Source of the DNA: Terriglobia bacterium
Lineage (GTDB): Bacteria > Acidobacteriota > Terriglobia > Bryobacterales > Bryobacteraceae
Length of the DNA: 55,080 bases
NCBI GenBank assembly: GCA_025363475.1
Contig: JANYDS010000056.1
Span: 1 to 55,080, forward strand
Reading direction: 5' to 3'
Below the pieces are notes generated by a model. The model saw nothing but the letters and a program-made list of their open reading frames with translations, searched no databases and had not been told where the DNA came from. Shown piece by piece: positions 25,070-34,334 of this stretch (the first letter of the stretch is position 1; every line of letters starts with the position of its first letter). The translations under genes and the position numbers were made by a program.

Positions 25070-25834
25070 CTAATCTTCCGAATAGCCCCAGCGCAGGGAG
25101 CGAATACCTTCAAGTGATCGCATCCCGGTATCCAGCAACAGGCCAATTACACCAATCAGCACCATACCGGCCACCACCAGATCGTAACGGTTGCCCGCGT
25201 TCCGCGCATCCACAATCAGAAAGCCAAGGCCGGAGTTGACTGCAATCATTTCAGCCGCCACGACGACCAGCCAGGCGATCCCCAAAGTAATTCGCAAACC
25301 TATAATCAGCTGAGGAATCACCGCCGGGTAAAGCACCCGATAAACCAGGCTTGCGGGGCTGAGCCCGAAGTTTCGTCCCGCGTTGATATACACAGTGGGA
25401 ATGCTTTCCACCGCATTAATCGCGGTGAGAGTAAGTGGCAGGAGGGACGCGAGAAAGATGAGGAAGATCGCGGCAACATCGCCCACGCCGAACCAAAGAA
25501 TCGAAATAGGAATCCATGCCAGCGGCGAGATCGGCCGGAAAATCTGAATCAGCGGATTGAGTGACATCTCCGCGCGCCGGTACCATCCGATCGCCAGCCC
25601 CGCAGGAATAGCTATGATCGCTGCCGACATAAAGCCCCAGGTCACGCGGAACAGCGAGGCCACCACGTACTTCACAAGTAAACCGCGCTGCGCCAGTTCC
25701 ACCAGCCCGAACGCCACAGCTATCGGACCGGGCAAAAGGTGAACAGCCTGACGCGCCGCCGCAATATGCCACGCGACTAACAGTACAGCAATGAACGCAA
25801 CCGGACGTAAGCGAACAAGAAGCGTCATGGTCAA
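25070..25834 (-). CDS. ABC importer permease A, SsuC/NrtB-like
   Basis: This 254-residue protein, with about six membrane helices and the EAA loop FGLSPASLVYRVLYPAVIPQLIIGL, is the first gene of the importer operon. It shares its architecture and many residues with the permease at 23517-24299, so they arose by duplication. The upstream region (25835-25962) is AT-richer than the genes around it and should hold the operon promoter, divergent from the small membrane protein gene at 25963; I cannot identify clear -35/-10 boxes. Confidence 0.88.
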   Translation of the reverse strand: MTMTLLVRLRPVAFIAVLLVAWHIAAARQAVHLLPGPIAVAFGLVELAQRGLLVKYVVASLFRVTWGFMSAAIIAIPAGLAIGWYRRAEMSLNPLIQIFRPISPLAWIPISILWFGVGDVAAIFLIFLASLLPLTLTAINAVESIPTVYINAGRNFGLSPASLVYRVLYPAVIPQLIIGLRITLGIAWLVVVAAEMIAVNSGLGFLIVDARNAGNRYDLVVAGMVLIGVIGLLLDTGMRSLEGIRSLRWGYSED

Positions 25835-25962
25835 TGCCGGAAATCGGGCATTCTATACCCTAACGAATACAATTCGCGCGGACAATAACTGAAACAGATT
25901 ACGCCGAAATACCTTTGCAAATGAGACAGATTTCCGGCTAGCATCAGGTTAGAACCTTCGCA

Positions 25963-26355
25963 ATGCAGAGAAAACTGCCACTGGCCTCATCTTCCGCTTC
26001 CGCTGCCCTCTTTGCGGTGTTGCCGAAGTGTCCCATGTGCCTCATCGCGCTGCTGGCGCCTCTGGGCATCACGGTAAGTGGCACAGGTTCGTTCCTGGTG
26101 TTCCTGGGTGCCATGCTGCTCGCCATTCCGCTGGTGCTGTTCTGGGTGCCAGCTTGCCGCAAATGTGGCTTCCGGCCGCTGCTGCTCGCTCTATTGGGAG
26201 CATGTGTCATGATGGCGGGAAGGTTTGCACTGGACAGCACCGCGCTAATGGTGGCAGGCGCCGTAATCATGTTCGCCTCAGCCCTTTGGACAGCCCGGTT
26301 GCCCCGCGCCGCGCAACATATGGATTGCAGCGCGGAGCAAAAGCCCTCGAGTTAA
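25963..26355 (+). CDS. Small membrane protein with CPxC motif, MerC-like
   Basis: The 130-residue protein has about four membrane helices. Its first helix starts with LPKCPMCLIALLAPLGI, and a second Cys pair (ACRKCG) is on a loop near residue 66. Cys pairs at a membrane surface are typical of MerC/MerT-type mercury carriers and of some thiol-disulfide carriers. No mer genes are near, so the metal role is open. The gene is divergent from the importer operon and its end lies 8 bp from the end of the CRTAC1 gene. Confidence 0.6.
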   Translation: MQRKLPLASSSASAALFAVLPKCPMCLIALLAPLGITVSGTGSFLVFLGAMLLAIPLVLFWVPACRKCGFRPLLLALLGACVMMAGRFALDSTALMVAGAVIMFASALWTARLPRAAQHMDCSAEQKPSS

Positions 26356-26363
26356 GCAAACGA

Positions 26364-28037
26364 TTATTTTGCAGCCGGAATCAGACCTTTCGCCTCATCA
26401 ATTACGATGAGCTGATTGGCCGGAACGTTGTTGAATTTCTGCCTGGCCCCGCTCGGCCATTCCACCTGGATGTTACTAACCACAGCATCCGCGCCCAGCC
26501 CGAAAGTTACTGCGAGATCGCTCTGCGAAGCGTAGCTGGAGCCGCTGCGCACCATGTTCCACTGCTTGCCCTGCGCACTCTCAATCCGGACCACCGCACC
26601 AATACCGTCACGATTCGATTTCGTGCCCGAAGTGCGAATAGAAATCCAGTGGTTCTTATTCCCGCCGTCATTGCGGAACAAACGGGCGGCCCCGCCGTTA
26701 TTGGTAAGCAGAACATCAAGGTCGCCATCATGATCGATATCCGCATAGATTGCGCCGCGAGCCACCATCGGTTTCGTGAATGAATCGCCCACTTTAAGCG
26801 ACATATTCTCGAACTTCTTCGCACCGAGGTTCCGGAAAAGCAGCGGTGGTTCCTGATAGTGAATCTTCGGCTGAACCCGACCGATCTCTTCTTCGATGTG
26901 GCCGTTCGCAGTCAGGATGTCCGGATACCCATCCAAATCGTAATCGAAGAAAAACACACCAAACGCCAGCGAGAGCAGGCTTTCACGACCCACCGTCGAT
27001 GAAGGTGCCTCGTCCACAAAAAGCCCATTGCCTTCGTTGTGATACAAACCCAGCATCTGGTTAGAGAAGTTACCCACCAGCAGACCCGCGCGACCACTGC
27101 GATCGTAATCCGCCGAATCCACACCCATCGCACCACGCGCCACGCCGTCCTCACCGTAAGCAACCCCGGCTGTCATCCCCATCTCTGAGAAAGTGCCGTT
27201 CTTGTTATTGTGATAAAGCTTGTTGGGCTGAGTATCGTTGCACACAAAAATGTCCGGCCAGCCATCATTGTCTATGTCAGATACAGATACACCCAGCGAC
27301 TTACTCGTCGGATCGCCCACCCCGGCCTTAACGGAAACATCTTCAAACTTCCCGCCGCCCAGATTGTGATACAGCTTGCTCGAAGTGCCTTTGTAAGACT
27401 CTGGGGTGCAGTAAGACTTGACGTTGCCATCGAGCGAACACCATAGATCGCCCTTCTGGGTCCACTGAACGTAGTTGGCAACAAACAGATCGAGCTTGCC
27501 GTCTTTGTCGTAATCCAGCCAGGCTGCGCTGGTGGCGAAGTTGGCATTGTTAATACCCGAAGTTTTGGTAACGTCAGTGAACTTACCACCTTCGTTGTGG
27601 AAAAGCCGGTCGCCTTCAAGGGCGGTGATGTAAATATCGTCCTTGCCATCGTTGTCGTAATCGCCCACAGCGATTCCAATGCCATAGATTTCAACGTCAA
27701 GGCCGCTGCCCTTGGTGATATCAGTAAAGGTCCCGTTCTTGTTGTTGTGATAGAGCGCCGCCGTAGTCCTGCGACCCCGCGGCGTCCAGTCCTTGCTATT
27801 GACCAGCACAATATCCTGCCAGCCGTCACCATCTGCGTCGATGAAAGCTGCGCCTGAACCCAGCGTCTCGGGCAGATATTTCTTCCCCGCCTTTCCGGCA
27901 TTGTGGACAAACTTGATTCCTGCGGCTGCCGTAACATCTGTAAATGTGACCTTATTGGCCACGGGCGCATTCGCCGCAAATACTACTGCAACCGCCCCGA
28001 GGGCACCCGCGCCGGCTATTATCCAAAACAGTCTCAA
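26364..28037 (-). CDS. Exported CRTAC1 protein: FG-GAP/VCBS propeller and ASPIC-UnbV
   Basis: Unlike its two relatives at 14385-19192, this 557-residue protein has a signal peptide (MRLFWIIAGAG ... VVFAA). Repeats with calcium loops (DADGDGWQD, DYDNDGKDD, DYDKDGKLD, DIDNDGWPD, DYDLDGYPD, DIDHDGDLD) make the propeller, and an ASPIC/UnbV domain ends it (GAVVRIE ... VEWPSGARQKF). The usual N-terminal helical domain of the operon pair is absent. Its start is 2 bp from the stop of the multihaem cytochrome gene, so the two are co-translated and probably form a periplasmic or outer-surface complex. The role of ASPIC proteins is not known. Confidence 0.88.
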   Translation of the reverse strand: MRLFWIIAGAGALGAVAVVFAANAPVANKVTFTDVTAAAGIKFVHNAGKAGKKYLPETLGSGAAFIDADGDGWQDIVLVNSKDWTPRGRRTTAALYHNNKNGTFTDITKGSGLDVEIYGIGIAVGDYDNDGKDDIYITALEGDRLFHNEGGKFTDVTKTSGINNANFATSAAWLDYDKDGKLDLFVANYVQWTQKGDLWCSLDGNVKSYCTPESYKGTSSKLYHNLGGGKFEDVSVKAGVGDPTSKSLGVSVSDIDNDGWPDIFVCNDTQPNKLYHNNKNGTFSEMGMTAGVAYGEDGVARGAMGVDSADYDRSGRAGLLVGNFSNQMLGLYHNEGNGLFVDEAPSSTVGRESLLSLAFGVFFFDYDLDGYPDILTANGHIEEEIGRVQPKIHYQEPPLLFRNLGAKKFENMSLKVGDSFTKPMVARGAIYADIDHDGDLDVLLTNNGGAARLFRNDGGNKNHWISIRTSGTKSNRDGIGAVVRIESAQGKQWNMVRSGSSYASQSDLAVTFGLGADAVVSNIQVEWPSGARQKFNNVPANQLIVIDEAKGLIPAAK

Positions 28038-28039
28038 AA

Positions 28040-30940
28040 CTAATTCCCCCCTGCTGCACTGACGGGCTTGCCTGCCTTCGCCGGAACAGCCATCACACTC
28101 TTCTCGCCGGCGGCAGTTTTCCCTGCCGGGGCTTTCGGTTTACCGGAAAGATCCACACTCTCATGGTCGTGGATATTCTGGCGCTCATTATTATCTTCAG
28201 GACTAATCAATCGCCGGATCGATGTAATCGACTGCGACGATTCCTCTGACTTAAACCGCTGAAACAGCTTCTGCTCCCGGTCCGCTGCTGCCGCATTACC
28301 CAATCCCCGGTATGCCAGCATCAGCGTGTAATGCATCTGCAGATCTTCCGGATCCACATCATTAACTTTGCGCAGCGCGTCCACTGCATCCTGATACTTG
28401 CGTTGCAGGAACTTCAGCCGGCCCACCTGATTCCACACCACACGGTCTCGCGGATACTTGCCCGCCACCACCGCCAGCGACTTCAGCGCCGCTTCATAAT
28501 CCCCATCTGCTTTTTCCGCCAGCGCTTTGAAATACCACGTCCGGCCCAGATTCGGATTCAACTTCAGTGACTGCTGAATGAACGGCTTCGCAGCCTCCGT
28601 CTCGCCTTCCTGAATCAAGGCACGCGCCACATTTAGCCAGCCATCCGCATAGTCAGGCTCTGCTTCAGTGACTTTGCGGAACGCATATTCCGCGCCCTTC
28701 ACATCGCCCTGCAGCAACATACCGATGCCCCAGTCATTCCACCGTTCGCGCGCTTTCTTGTTCGCGATCGGCTCCCATTTAGTTTCACTTGCGTTATTAG
28801 TCAGATCGATCGAGGCCTTAGCTTCCGCGATAACTGTGATCGGCGTAACCGGCACTTCATTCTTATACTCAGAAGACACATTGGCCGGGATATTCGCCTT
28901 GTCAAAGTTATAGACAAGACCATTGTGGTTCTTATCCAGCAGCGCGGGGTTCTGTCCGGGAACCGGCTTACCCGCAAAGGCAAACTGCGTGTAATACCAG
29001 CTGAATTTCCGATGGTTCAGCTTCGCTGTAATGTTGATCGGTCCTTTGGCATCTTTCGGAATCTTCATCCGGTAATGCACGGTATCGGCCGCACCCGGCT
29101 GAATAGCCCGAACATAGAGAACACTGCGAGCTTGCCAGGCATTACGCTTGTCAATCGGATTGCCTTCGCCATCCAGTTGGTACGCACGGTAGAAATGGGC
29201 GCCCGGCTCCACCGGACCTTTGCCCCCGTCTTCCGTCTCGCCACTCCAGTAAATCACTTTGCCCGTCGCGTCAGTGGCCTGTAACTCCAGCCAGATATCG
29301 AAGGAATCAAGCGTACCGCCGGGGAAGAAATGCCCGATCTTGCGTGTCCGTACCACTACATCAACGCGCGCTGTCGAACCAGGCACCAGCTTCGGCTTCG
29401 CCACATCGAGCGGAGCCGATACCTGACCTACTTCGCGGATAAACGTATCTCCCGATTGTTCCGCTTCTTCACCAACCGCGCCGCCCGTGCTGAGTTGCGG
29501 CCCGGTCGCTGCGCGCCTCACCATATTCGCCTGCTTCGCGTTTACTTCAATCGGCGAGGCTGAGAATATATCCACCGTGATAAAGCCCGACTTCAGGAAC
29601 TTCTGCTCTTCCGCCAGCTGTTCTTTCTCATTGTTCGAATTAGCTAGAGCGGTATTTGCCGCAGGGAACCTGTGTGAGTGCGTCTCGCCCTTTTCATTGG
29701 CACCAAACTCGTTGGTCTTTTCGGCCGGCATATGGCAACCGGAACAGGTCTTGCCTTCCGGCGGATAGTAGAACGACCGCGCCCCTTCACCAAAGCCACT
29801 CGCCTGCCAGTTATCGTAATCGTTAAAACCCCGGAACCAGCGGTAGTTGTTCACCGGAATGTCCAGGTGAACCTTATGACAAGTGGAACAGAATTCAGAG
29901 GAATCCTTCGTCATGAATGGCTTCATGAATGTCTTGCGGTGCGGCTCCGGATTCAGATAGGTCATAAAGTCCACGGCCTTCTTGATCACCACATTCTTGC
30001 TCGTCATCATCTGGTGAAGAGGCGGATATTCAATTGTGAACCCGCCGTTGCCCATGGAACTGTCGATATGTGTAATCGCATGACACGACGTGCAGGCCAG
30101 ACCCGCATGGGCCTCTGGAGTATCAATCTGATCCTTAATCGGCTTGTCAAAACGACCGTTGAAAAACACCGCATGGTCATGGCAACCCGCACACCATTTG
30201 CTCGGCTGCGGGCTACCCTGTGTCTCCTGCATGTACTCGATGGCCTTGCGGTAGAACTGATTATTGAATGACCCGTAGTGGTGGGCAGACCCTTTCCACT
30301 CGTCATAAATTTTCTTGTGGCACTCACCGCAAGTTTCGGAATCCATGAAGAAGTTGGAAGGAATAATCCCGCCCACGTTCGTCTTCGCTGAGGACGGATA
30401 AAACGGCGATTTCGGTCCGCCCCCTTCTTCCTGCATCGACGTCGGCACGATCAGCGGATTCTTGATCCGGTCATTCGTATTCGGAAACTCTTTCCTGTAT
30501 CCAATTGCCAGCGCGGGCAACGCCACCAGTGCAATCAGTGCAACCTGGAAACCCTTGCGGAACTGCAGCCAACCGCCGCCATCTTCCGCCGCCTTCTTCC
30601 AGACATAAGGAATCAGCGCCGCCACACCCAAACCGCCCGCAATGATATGCGACCAGAGCAGCCATGAATTAGCCCTCGTGTTGTAGACGTAGACCAGAGC
30701 GCAGCCAAAAACCAGCGACATCAGGAAAAACCCCATCGCCACCGGAGCCCCCGAAACCGCCCCCGCCTTGCGCACAACTTTCACCGCCGCAACTGACAAC
30801 ACAAGCCCCAGTACAAGGTGTACCAGGACGTTGGTCATGTAAAAAACCGTCGCAAACGAAAACGCCGCCACGTATGCGGTGTTGAGGAGCAGCACCAGGA
30901 AGAAGATCGCGAACCACTTTTGCAGACCGTAGTTTTTCAT
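28040..30940 (-). CDS. Membrane-anchored five-haem cytochrome c with C-terminal TPR
   Basis: The 966-residue protein begins with four to five membrane helices (residues 8-148). A periplasmic part follows with five CxxCH haem sites: CGECH (204), CAGCH (250), CTSCH (283), CSTCH (351) and CSGCH (399). The first stands in CGECHKKIYDEWKGSAHH, resembling cytochrome c554-type proteins. A beta-rich middle region (about 500-700) and TPR repeats (about 745-900) come next; the Lys/Ala-rich end has no motif. It would carry electrons between the quinone pool and periplasmic partners, or reduce a nitrogen or sulfur compound. The CRTAC1 gene is coupled to it, 2 bp downstream. No haem-lyase genes are in the window. 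Confidence 0.85.
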   Translation of the reverse strand: MKNYGLQKWFAIFFLVLLLNTAYVAAFSFATVFYMTNVLVHLVLGLVLSVAAVKVVRKAGAVSGAPVAMGFFLMSLVFGCALVYVYNTRANSWLLWSHIIAGGLGVAALIPYVWKKAAEDGGGWLQFRKGFQVALIALVALPALAIGYRKEFPNTNDRIKNPLIVPTSMQEEGGGPKSPFYPSSAKTNVGGIIPSNFFMDSETCGECHKKIYDEWKGSAHHYGSFNNQFYRKAIEYMQETQGSPQPSKWCAGCHDHAVFFNGRFDKPIKDQIDTPEAHAGLACTSCHAITHIDSSMGNGGFTIEYPPLHQMMTSKNVVIKKAVDFMTYLNPEPHRKTFMKPFMTKDSSEFCSTCHKVHLDIPVNNYRWFRGFNDYDNWQASGFGEGARSFYYPPEGKTCSGCHMPAEKTNEFGANEKGETHSHRFPAANTALANSNNEKEQLAEEQKFLKSGFITVDIFSASPIEVNAKQANMVRRAATGPQLSTGGAVGEEAEQSGDTFIREVGQVSAPLDVAKPKLVPGSTARVDVVVRTRKIGHFFPGGTLDSFDIWLELQATDATGKVIYWSGETEDGGKGPVEPGAHFYRAYQLDGEGNPIDKRNAWQARSVLYVRAIQPGAADTVHYRMKIPKDAKGPINITAKLNHRKFSWYYTQFAFAGKPVPGQNPALLDKNHNGLVYNFDKANIPANVSSEYKNEVPVTPITVIAEAKASIDLTNNASETKWEPIANKKARERWNDWGIGMLLQGDVKGAEYAFRKVTEAEPDYADGWLNVARALIQEGETEAAKPFIQQSLKLNPNLGRTWYFKALAEKADGDYEAALKSLAVVAGKYPRDRVVWNQVGRLKFLQRKYQDAVDALRKVNDVDPEDLQMHYTLMLAYRGLGNAAAADREQKLFQRFKSEESSQSITSIRRLISPEDNNERQNIHDHESVDLSGKPKAPAGKTAAGEKSVMAVPAKAGKPVSAAGGN

Positions 30941-31131
30941 TTCAGTTCCAGCTCCGATATCGGGACTCCACTATTAGCTAACCTCAATATGTGACCTTCG
31001 AACCGCCCGCATTTCACTTCGGAGGTACAGTTTTGCACACAGGGCAAGAAAGAAAAAGTAAAGAAATTTTAGTCTAGGCGTGCCGTTCAGTACCAGCAAT
31101 AGTGCAAATCCATTAGAGCCGCCCCCAACAG

Positions 31132-33552
31132 TCAGTTGGCAGACCGATAACGGCTGAGCGCACTCCGCAATTCCACCATCCGCGTCGGCGAACCCTGGAA
31201 AATGTCTGCTGGAAATTTGCTCTGTGACAGCATCTGTTCGTAAATCAGTGGAGCCAGATACTGGTTCAAACCAAACCCCGCCAGATACTGCAGCCGCAGA
31301 TTGCGATCACGGTTGATCTGCGCATTCCGCAGCCAGCCCCGCAGATCGGAAGCCTGAACCGCGTAGGTAGATAATAAATCGGCACCCGAGGTGTACCCCA
31401 CGTCAGCCATCGAACGAACAACCGAGCGGTATGCCGGACTTGCCAGCCGCTGCTCAATCCCATCCAGGTCAATCTTCAGCGGCTCCACCTGGCCCACCAG
31501 AACCACGTCGTAACCGGTGCCATCGGTATTCAGGTTGCCCCACACCGTACCGTTGGGGAAAACTTCGAAGAAGGTCGCCACTTCGCTTTGAACGGTCTCC
31601 ACGGTGCTCTCATAGAGCGGAACCCATTGCGTCACGAAGCCGCCAGGGTTGAGATGCTGTTTGCAAAGCTCGAAATACTCGGTTGAATAGAGCGGCGCAA
31701 TGCCCTTCACCCATGGGTGGATCGGGTCCGACGTAATAATGTCGAACTTGTCCTTAGCCGTCAGAATGAAATGGCGGGCGTCATCGTAAACAATCCGCGT
31801 CCGCGGGTCCCGCACCACCTGATGGTTCTCCGCTCCGAAATACCGCGCCGAAGCGGGCGGAATCAGCGGCTCAATCTCACAAATCGTGATTTGCTCCACT
31901 TCCGGATGTACGACAAACGTGCCAGCGGTTACCCCCGCCCCACACCCCACCACCAGAACAGACCGTGGATTCTTGTGCAGCAGCGCGGGCAAATGCCCCA
32001 GTAACCGCTGCAAGCGCATGTCCTGTGGTTCCGCCGAAGCCTCCACCTTGCCGCTCACGTGGAAATAGGTCACACGGTTGTCCCATTTCGAATAGGCGAT
32101 GGAAGAGTTCATCCCTTCGCCGACATAGAGCGAGACCCAGTTGCCTGTAGTCGTGGGCAGACGACGACCGAACCCGATCAGCTTCCACGGCAGTTCCGGC
32201 ACTGCCATCAGGACCACGGCCGCTACAGCCAGCGCACCTGCCAGTTTCAGCTTCGGTTGCTGCCAAACCACCACGGCAGCCAGCGCGGAAAGCACGATCA
32301 AAATCTGCTCGGCGTGCTGCGTTCCTGTCTGCGGAATAAAGACCAGGCTGAACAGTAGCGACCCGGCAATCGCGCCCAATGTATTCGCGGCATACACCTC
32401 GCCAACCAAATGCCCAGGATCGCGGTCGGGCGCCGCCACGCTCGCCAACGCCAGCGGGAAACTCGCGCCCCAGAGAATCGCAGACGGCAACACAGCCGCT
32501 GCGCACCGCGCGATATCGCCCGCGAAACCGGCCCAAACCGTGGCGTCTGTATCCACATTGCCCCGCCAGTAAGGCAGCACCTGCGAAAGCAACATCGCCG
32601 CCCAAAGAATCGCCAGCACCTGCAGCAACTGGCACAAAGCCAGCCAAAATCGCGGTTTCGCATTCGGAAGCCCGGCCAGCGCAGCCCCGGCACTGCTGCC
32701 CAAGCCCAACCCCGTCAGAAATACCGCAAGTATGATGGAGAACGTATAGACGGTCGCCCCCAGCATTAGAGACAGAATACGGGTCCAAACCACCTCGGCA
32801 CCCAGCGCGCATAATCCGGAAAGCCCGATCGCCACAAACACCGGACCCGAGTCCTTTGCACGAATACCCGCACCATCCGCTGACGCTGCCGGCCCTCTGT
32901 ATTCCACGCGTCCAGCCATCGCCAGGCTGACCGCAGCCACCGCGATGTTAATCGCAGCCGCCACATAACTGGCCGTCGCCAGATCAAACAGCCGCAGCAG
33001 ATAGAAACCCGCCAGCAAACACCCGAAAACGCCCCCGGCGATATTCCCGCCGTAAAAGAACCCCCACCACGAAGCCGCTTGTGGACTCTCTTCAATCCAC
33101 CGCGAAATCGCTGGCAGCGTCGCCCCCATCATCAGCGTCGGGGGCAGGAGACAAACCGCGCACGCAATGCTGCGCAAAACCAGACCCGGAATCCAGGAAC
33201 CCGCCCCGTACGTATAAGTAGCTTGGATGAACGGCATCCCGAACAGCACCACGAACCCAAACAAGGCGGTACCGAGTTCCAGCAGCGCATAAACCAGCAG
33301 CGGATGCTCCCTCGCCGAAACGAAACGCGGCAGTAGGAGACTGCCCAGACACATACCGCCCATAAACGTAGCCAGCAGTACCGCCAGCGATGCGGCCGAC
33401 GACCCGATCACCAGTTGCAGCAGTTGTAGCCAAACCACTTCATAAATCAATGCAGAGCAGCCGCTGCCGACGAAAAGGACGAGCAGCAGCGGCAGAAACT
33501 TCTGCGTACGCGGAGAATTGGAAATTGAGGCAGTCACGTTGGCGAATGGCAA
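31132..33552 (-). CDS. Fused MFS-like membrane / spermidine-synthase-like protein
   Basis: The 806-residue protein has an N-terminal membrane part of about 14 helices (residues 18-460) and a soluble part from about 470. The soluble part has the SAM-binding motif VLVVGCGAGVTAGT, an acidic loop CEIEPLI, DDARHFI and SDPIHPW, which match the spermidine-synthase/SpeE fold. Such fused proteins are widespread in Acidobacteriota and deltaproteobacteria; whether they make or move polyamines is not established. SDPIHPW replaces the usual D-x-x-D-P at the amine site, so true spermidine synthesis is doubtful. It shares its strand with the cytochrome operon, 191 bp upstream, and may be separately transcribed. 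Confidence 0.85.
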   Translation of the reverse strand: MPFANVTASISNSPRTQKFLPLLLVLFVGSGCSALIYEVVWLQLLQLVIGSSAASLAVLLATFMGGMCLGSLLLPRFVSAREHPLLVYALLELGTALFGFVVLFGMPFIQATYTYGAGSWIPGLVLRSIACAVCLLPPTLMMGATLPAISRWIEESPQAASWWGFFYGGNIAGGVFGCLLAGFYLLRLFDLATASYVAAAINIAVAAVSLAMAGRVEYRGPAASADGAGIRAKDSGPVFVAIGLSGLCALGAEVVWTRILSLMLGATVYTFSIILAVFLTGLGLGSSAGAALAGLPNAKPRFWLALCQLLQVLAILWAAMLLSQVLPYWRGNVDTDATVWAGFAGDIARCAAAVLPSAILWGASFPLALASVAAPDRDPGHLVGEVYAANTLGAIAGSLLFSLVFIPQTGTQHAEQILIVLSALAAVVVWQQPKLKLAGALAVAAVVLMAVPELPWKLIGFGRRLPTTTGNWVSLYVGEGMNSSIAYSKWDNRVTYFHVSGKVEASAEPQDMRLQRLLGHLPALLHKNPRSVLVVGCGAGVTAGTFVVHPEVEQITICEIEPLIPPASARYFGAENHQVVRDPRTRIVYDDARHFILTAKDKFDIITSDPIHPWVKGIAPLYSTEYFELCKQHLNPGGFVTQWVPLYESTVETVQSEVATFFEVFPNGTVWGNLNTDGTGYDVVLVGQVEPLKIDLDGIEQRLASPAYRSVVRSMADVGYTSGADLLSTYAVQASDLRGWLRNAQINRDRNLRLQYLAGFGLNQYLAPLIYEQMLSQSKFPADIFQGSPTRMVELRSALSRYRSAN

Positions 33553-33670
33553 TCATACCAATGCCTGAAATACGGGTATGATTGGAGAGAGTGCCGGAGA
33601 AAATCTGTCGGGAATAAACGGCATACATGCCCTGATATAGAGGGTGATAGAGAGAGTACGGAGCTTGACT

Positions 33671-34315
33671 ATGAAAACGAAAACACTATTCACCGCTGTA
33701 ATCGCAATCGCCGGACTCGCCCTGAGCGCGAGTGCCGCCAATTTTCCGGACCCGCCCAAGGCAGACGCCATGGCGCAGGGTAAATCCACCATCGTCCTCG
33801 CCGGAGGCTGTTTCTGGGGCATGGAAGGCGTCTTCGAACACGTCAAAGGTGTGACGAACACTATTGTTGGCTATGCGGGCGGCAAGGCCAACACCGCAAC
33901 TTATGAACAGGTGGAAGAGGCTAACACCGGGCATGCTGAGTCCATCCAGATCACCTACGATCCGGCGAAGATCACCTACGGTGAACTGCTGAAGATCTAC
34001 TTCTCCGCAGCGCATGACCCCACCACGTTGAACTACCAGCACAATGATGTGGGTCCACAGTACCGCTCGGCCATTTTTTATGCGGATGAACAGCAGAAGA
34101 AGCTCGCGGAAACTTACATTCAGGAATTGAATAAGGCGCGCGCTTTCCGAAATCCCGTGGTCACGCAGGTCGTGCCTTTGACGGGCTTCTACAAGGCTGA
34201 GGAATACCATCAGCATTTCCTCGACCGCAACCCGACGCAGGGATATATCGTGAACGTCGATATCCCGCTGCTCAATGGCTTCAAGGCGAAGTATCCCGAG
34301 TATTACAGGAAGTAG
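33671..34315 (+). CDS. msrA: Peptide-methionine (S)-S-oxide reductase, exported
   Basis: MsrA repairs Met-S-sulfoxide in proteins. The start at ATG 33671 is chosen because GGAG lies about 7 bp upstream and a Sec signal peptide follows (MKTKTLFTAV ... ALSASAA). The catalytic Cys47 stands in LAGGCFWGMEGVF, and the other family motifs (GYAGG, GHAESIQITYDP, HDPTTLNYQHNDVGPQYRSAIFY, EEYHQHFL) are all here. It is followed at 20 bp by msrB. Most bacterial MsrA are cytoplasmic, so the signal peptide is notable; it predicts a periplasmic repair system that needs an external thiol donor. Confidence 0.92.
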   Translation: MKTKTLFTAVIAIAGLALSASAANFPDPPKADAMAQGKSTIVLAGGCFWGMEGVFEHVKGVTNTIVGYAGGKANTATYEQVEEANTGHAESIQITYDPAKITYGELLKIYFSAAHDPTTLNYQHNDVGPQYRSAIFYADEQQKKLAETYIQELNKARAFRNPVVTQVVPLTGFYKAEEYHQHFLDRNPTQGYIVNVDIPLLNGFKAKYPEYYRK

Positions 34316-34334
34316 CTTTCAGGAGACATAAACC

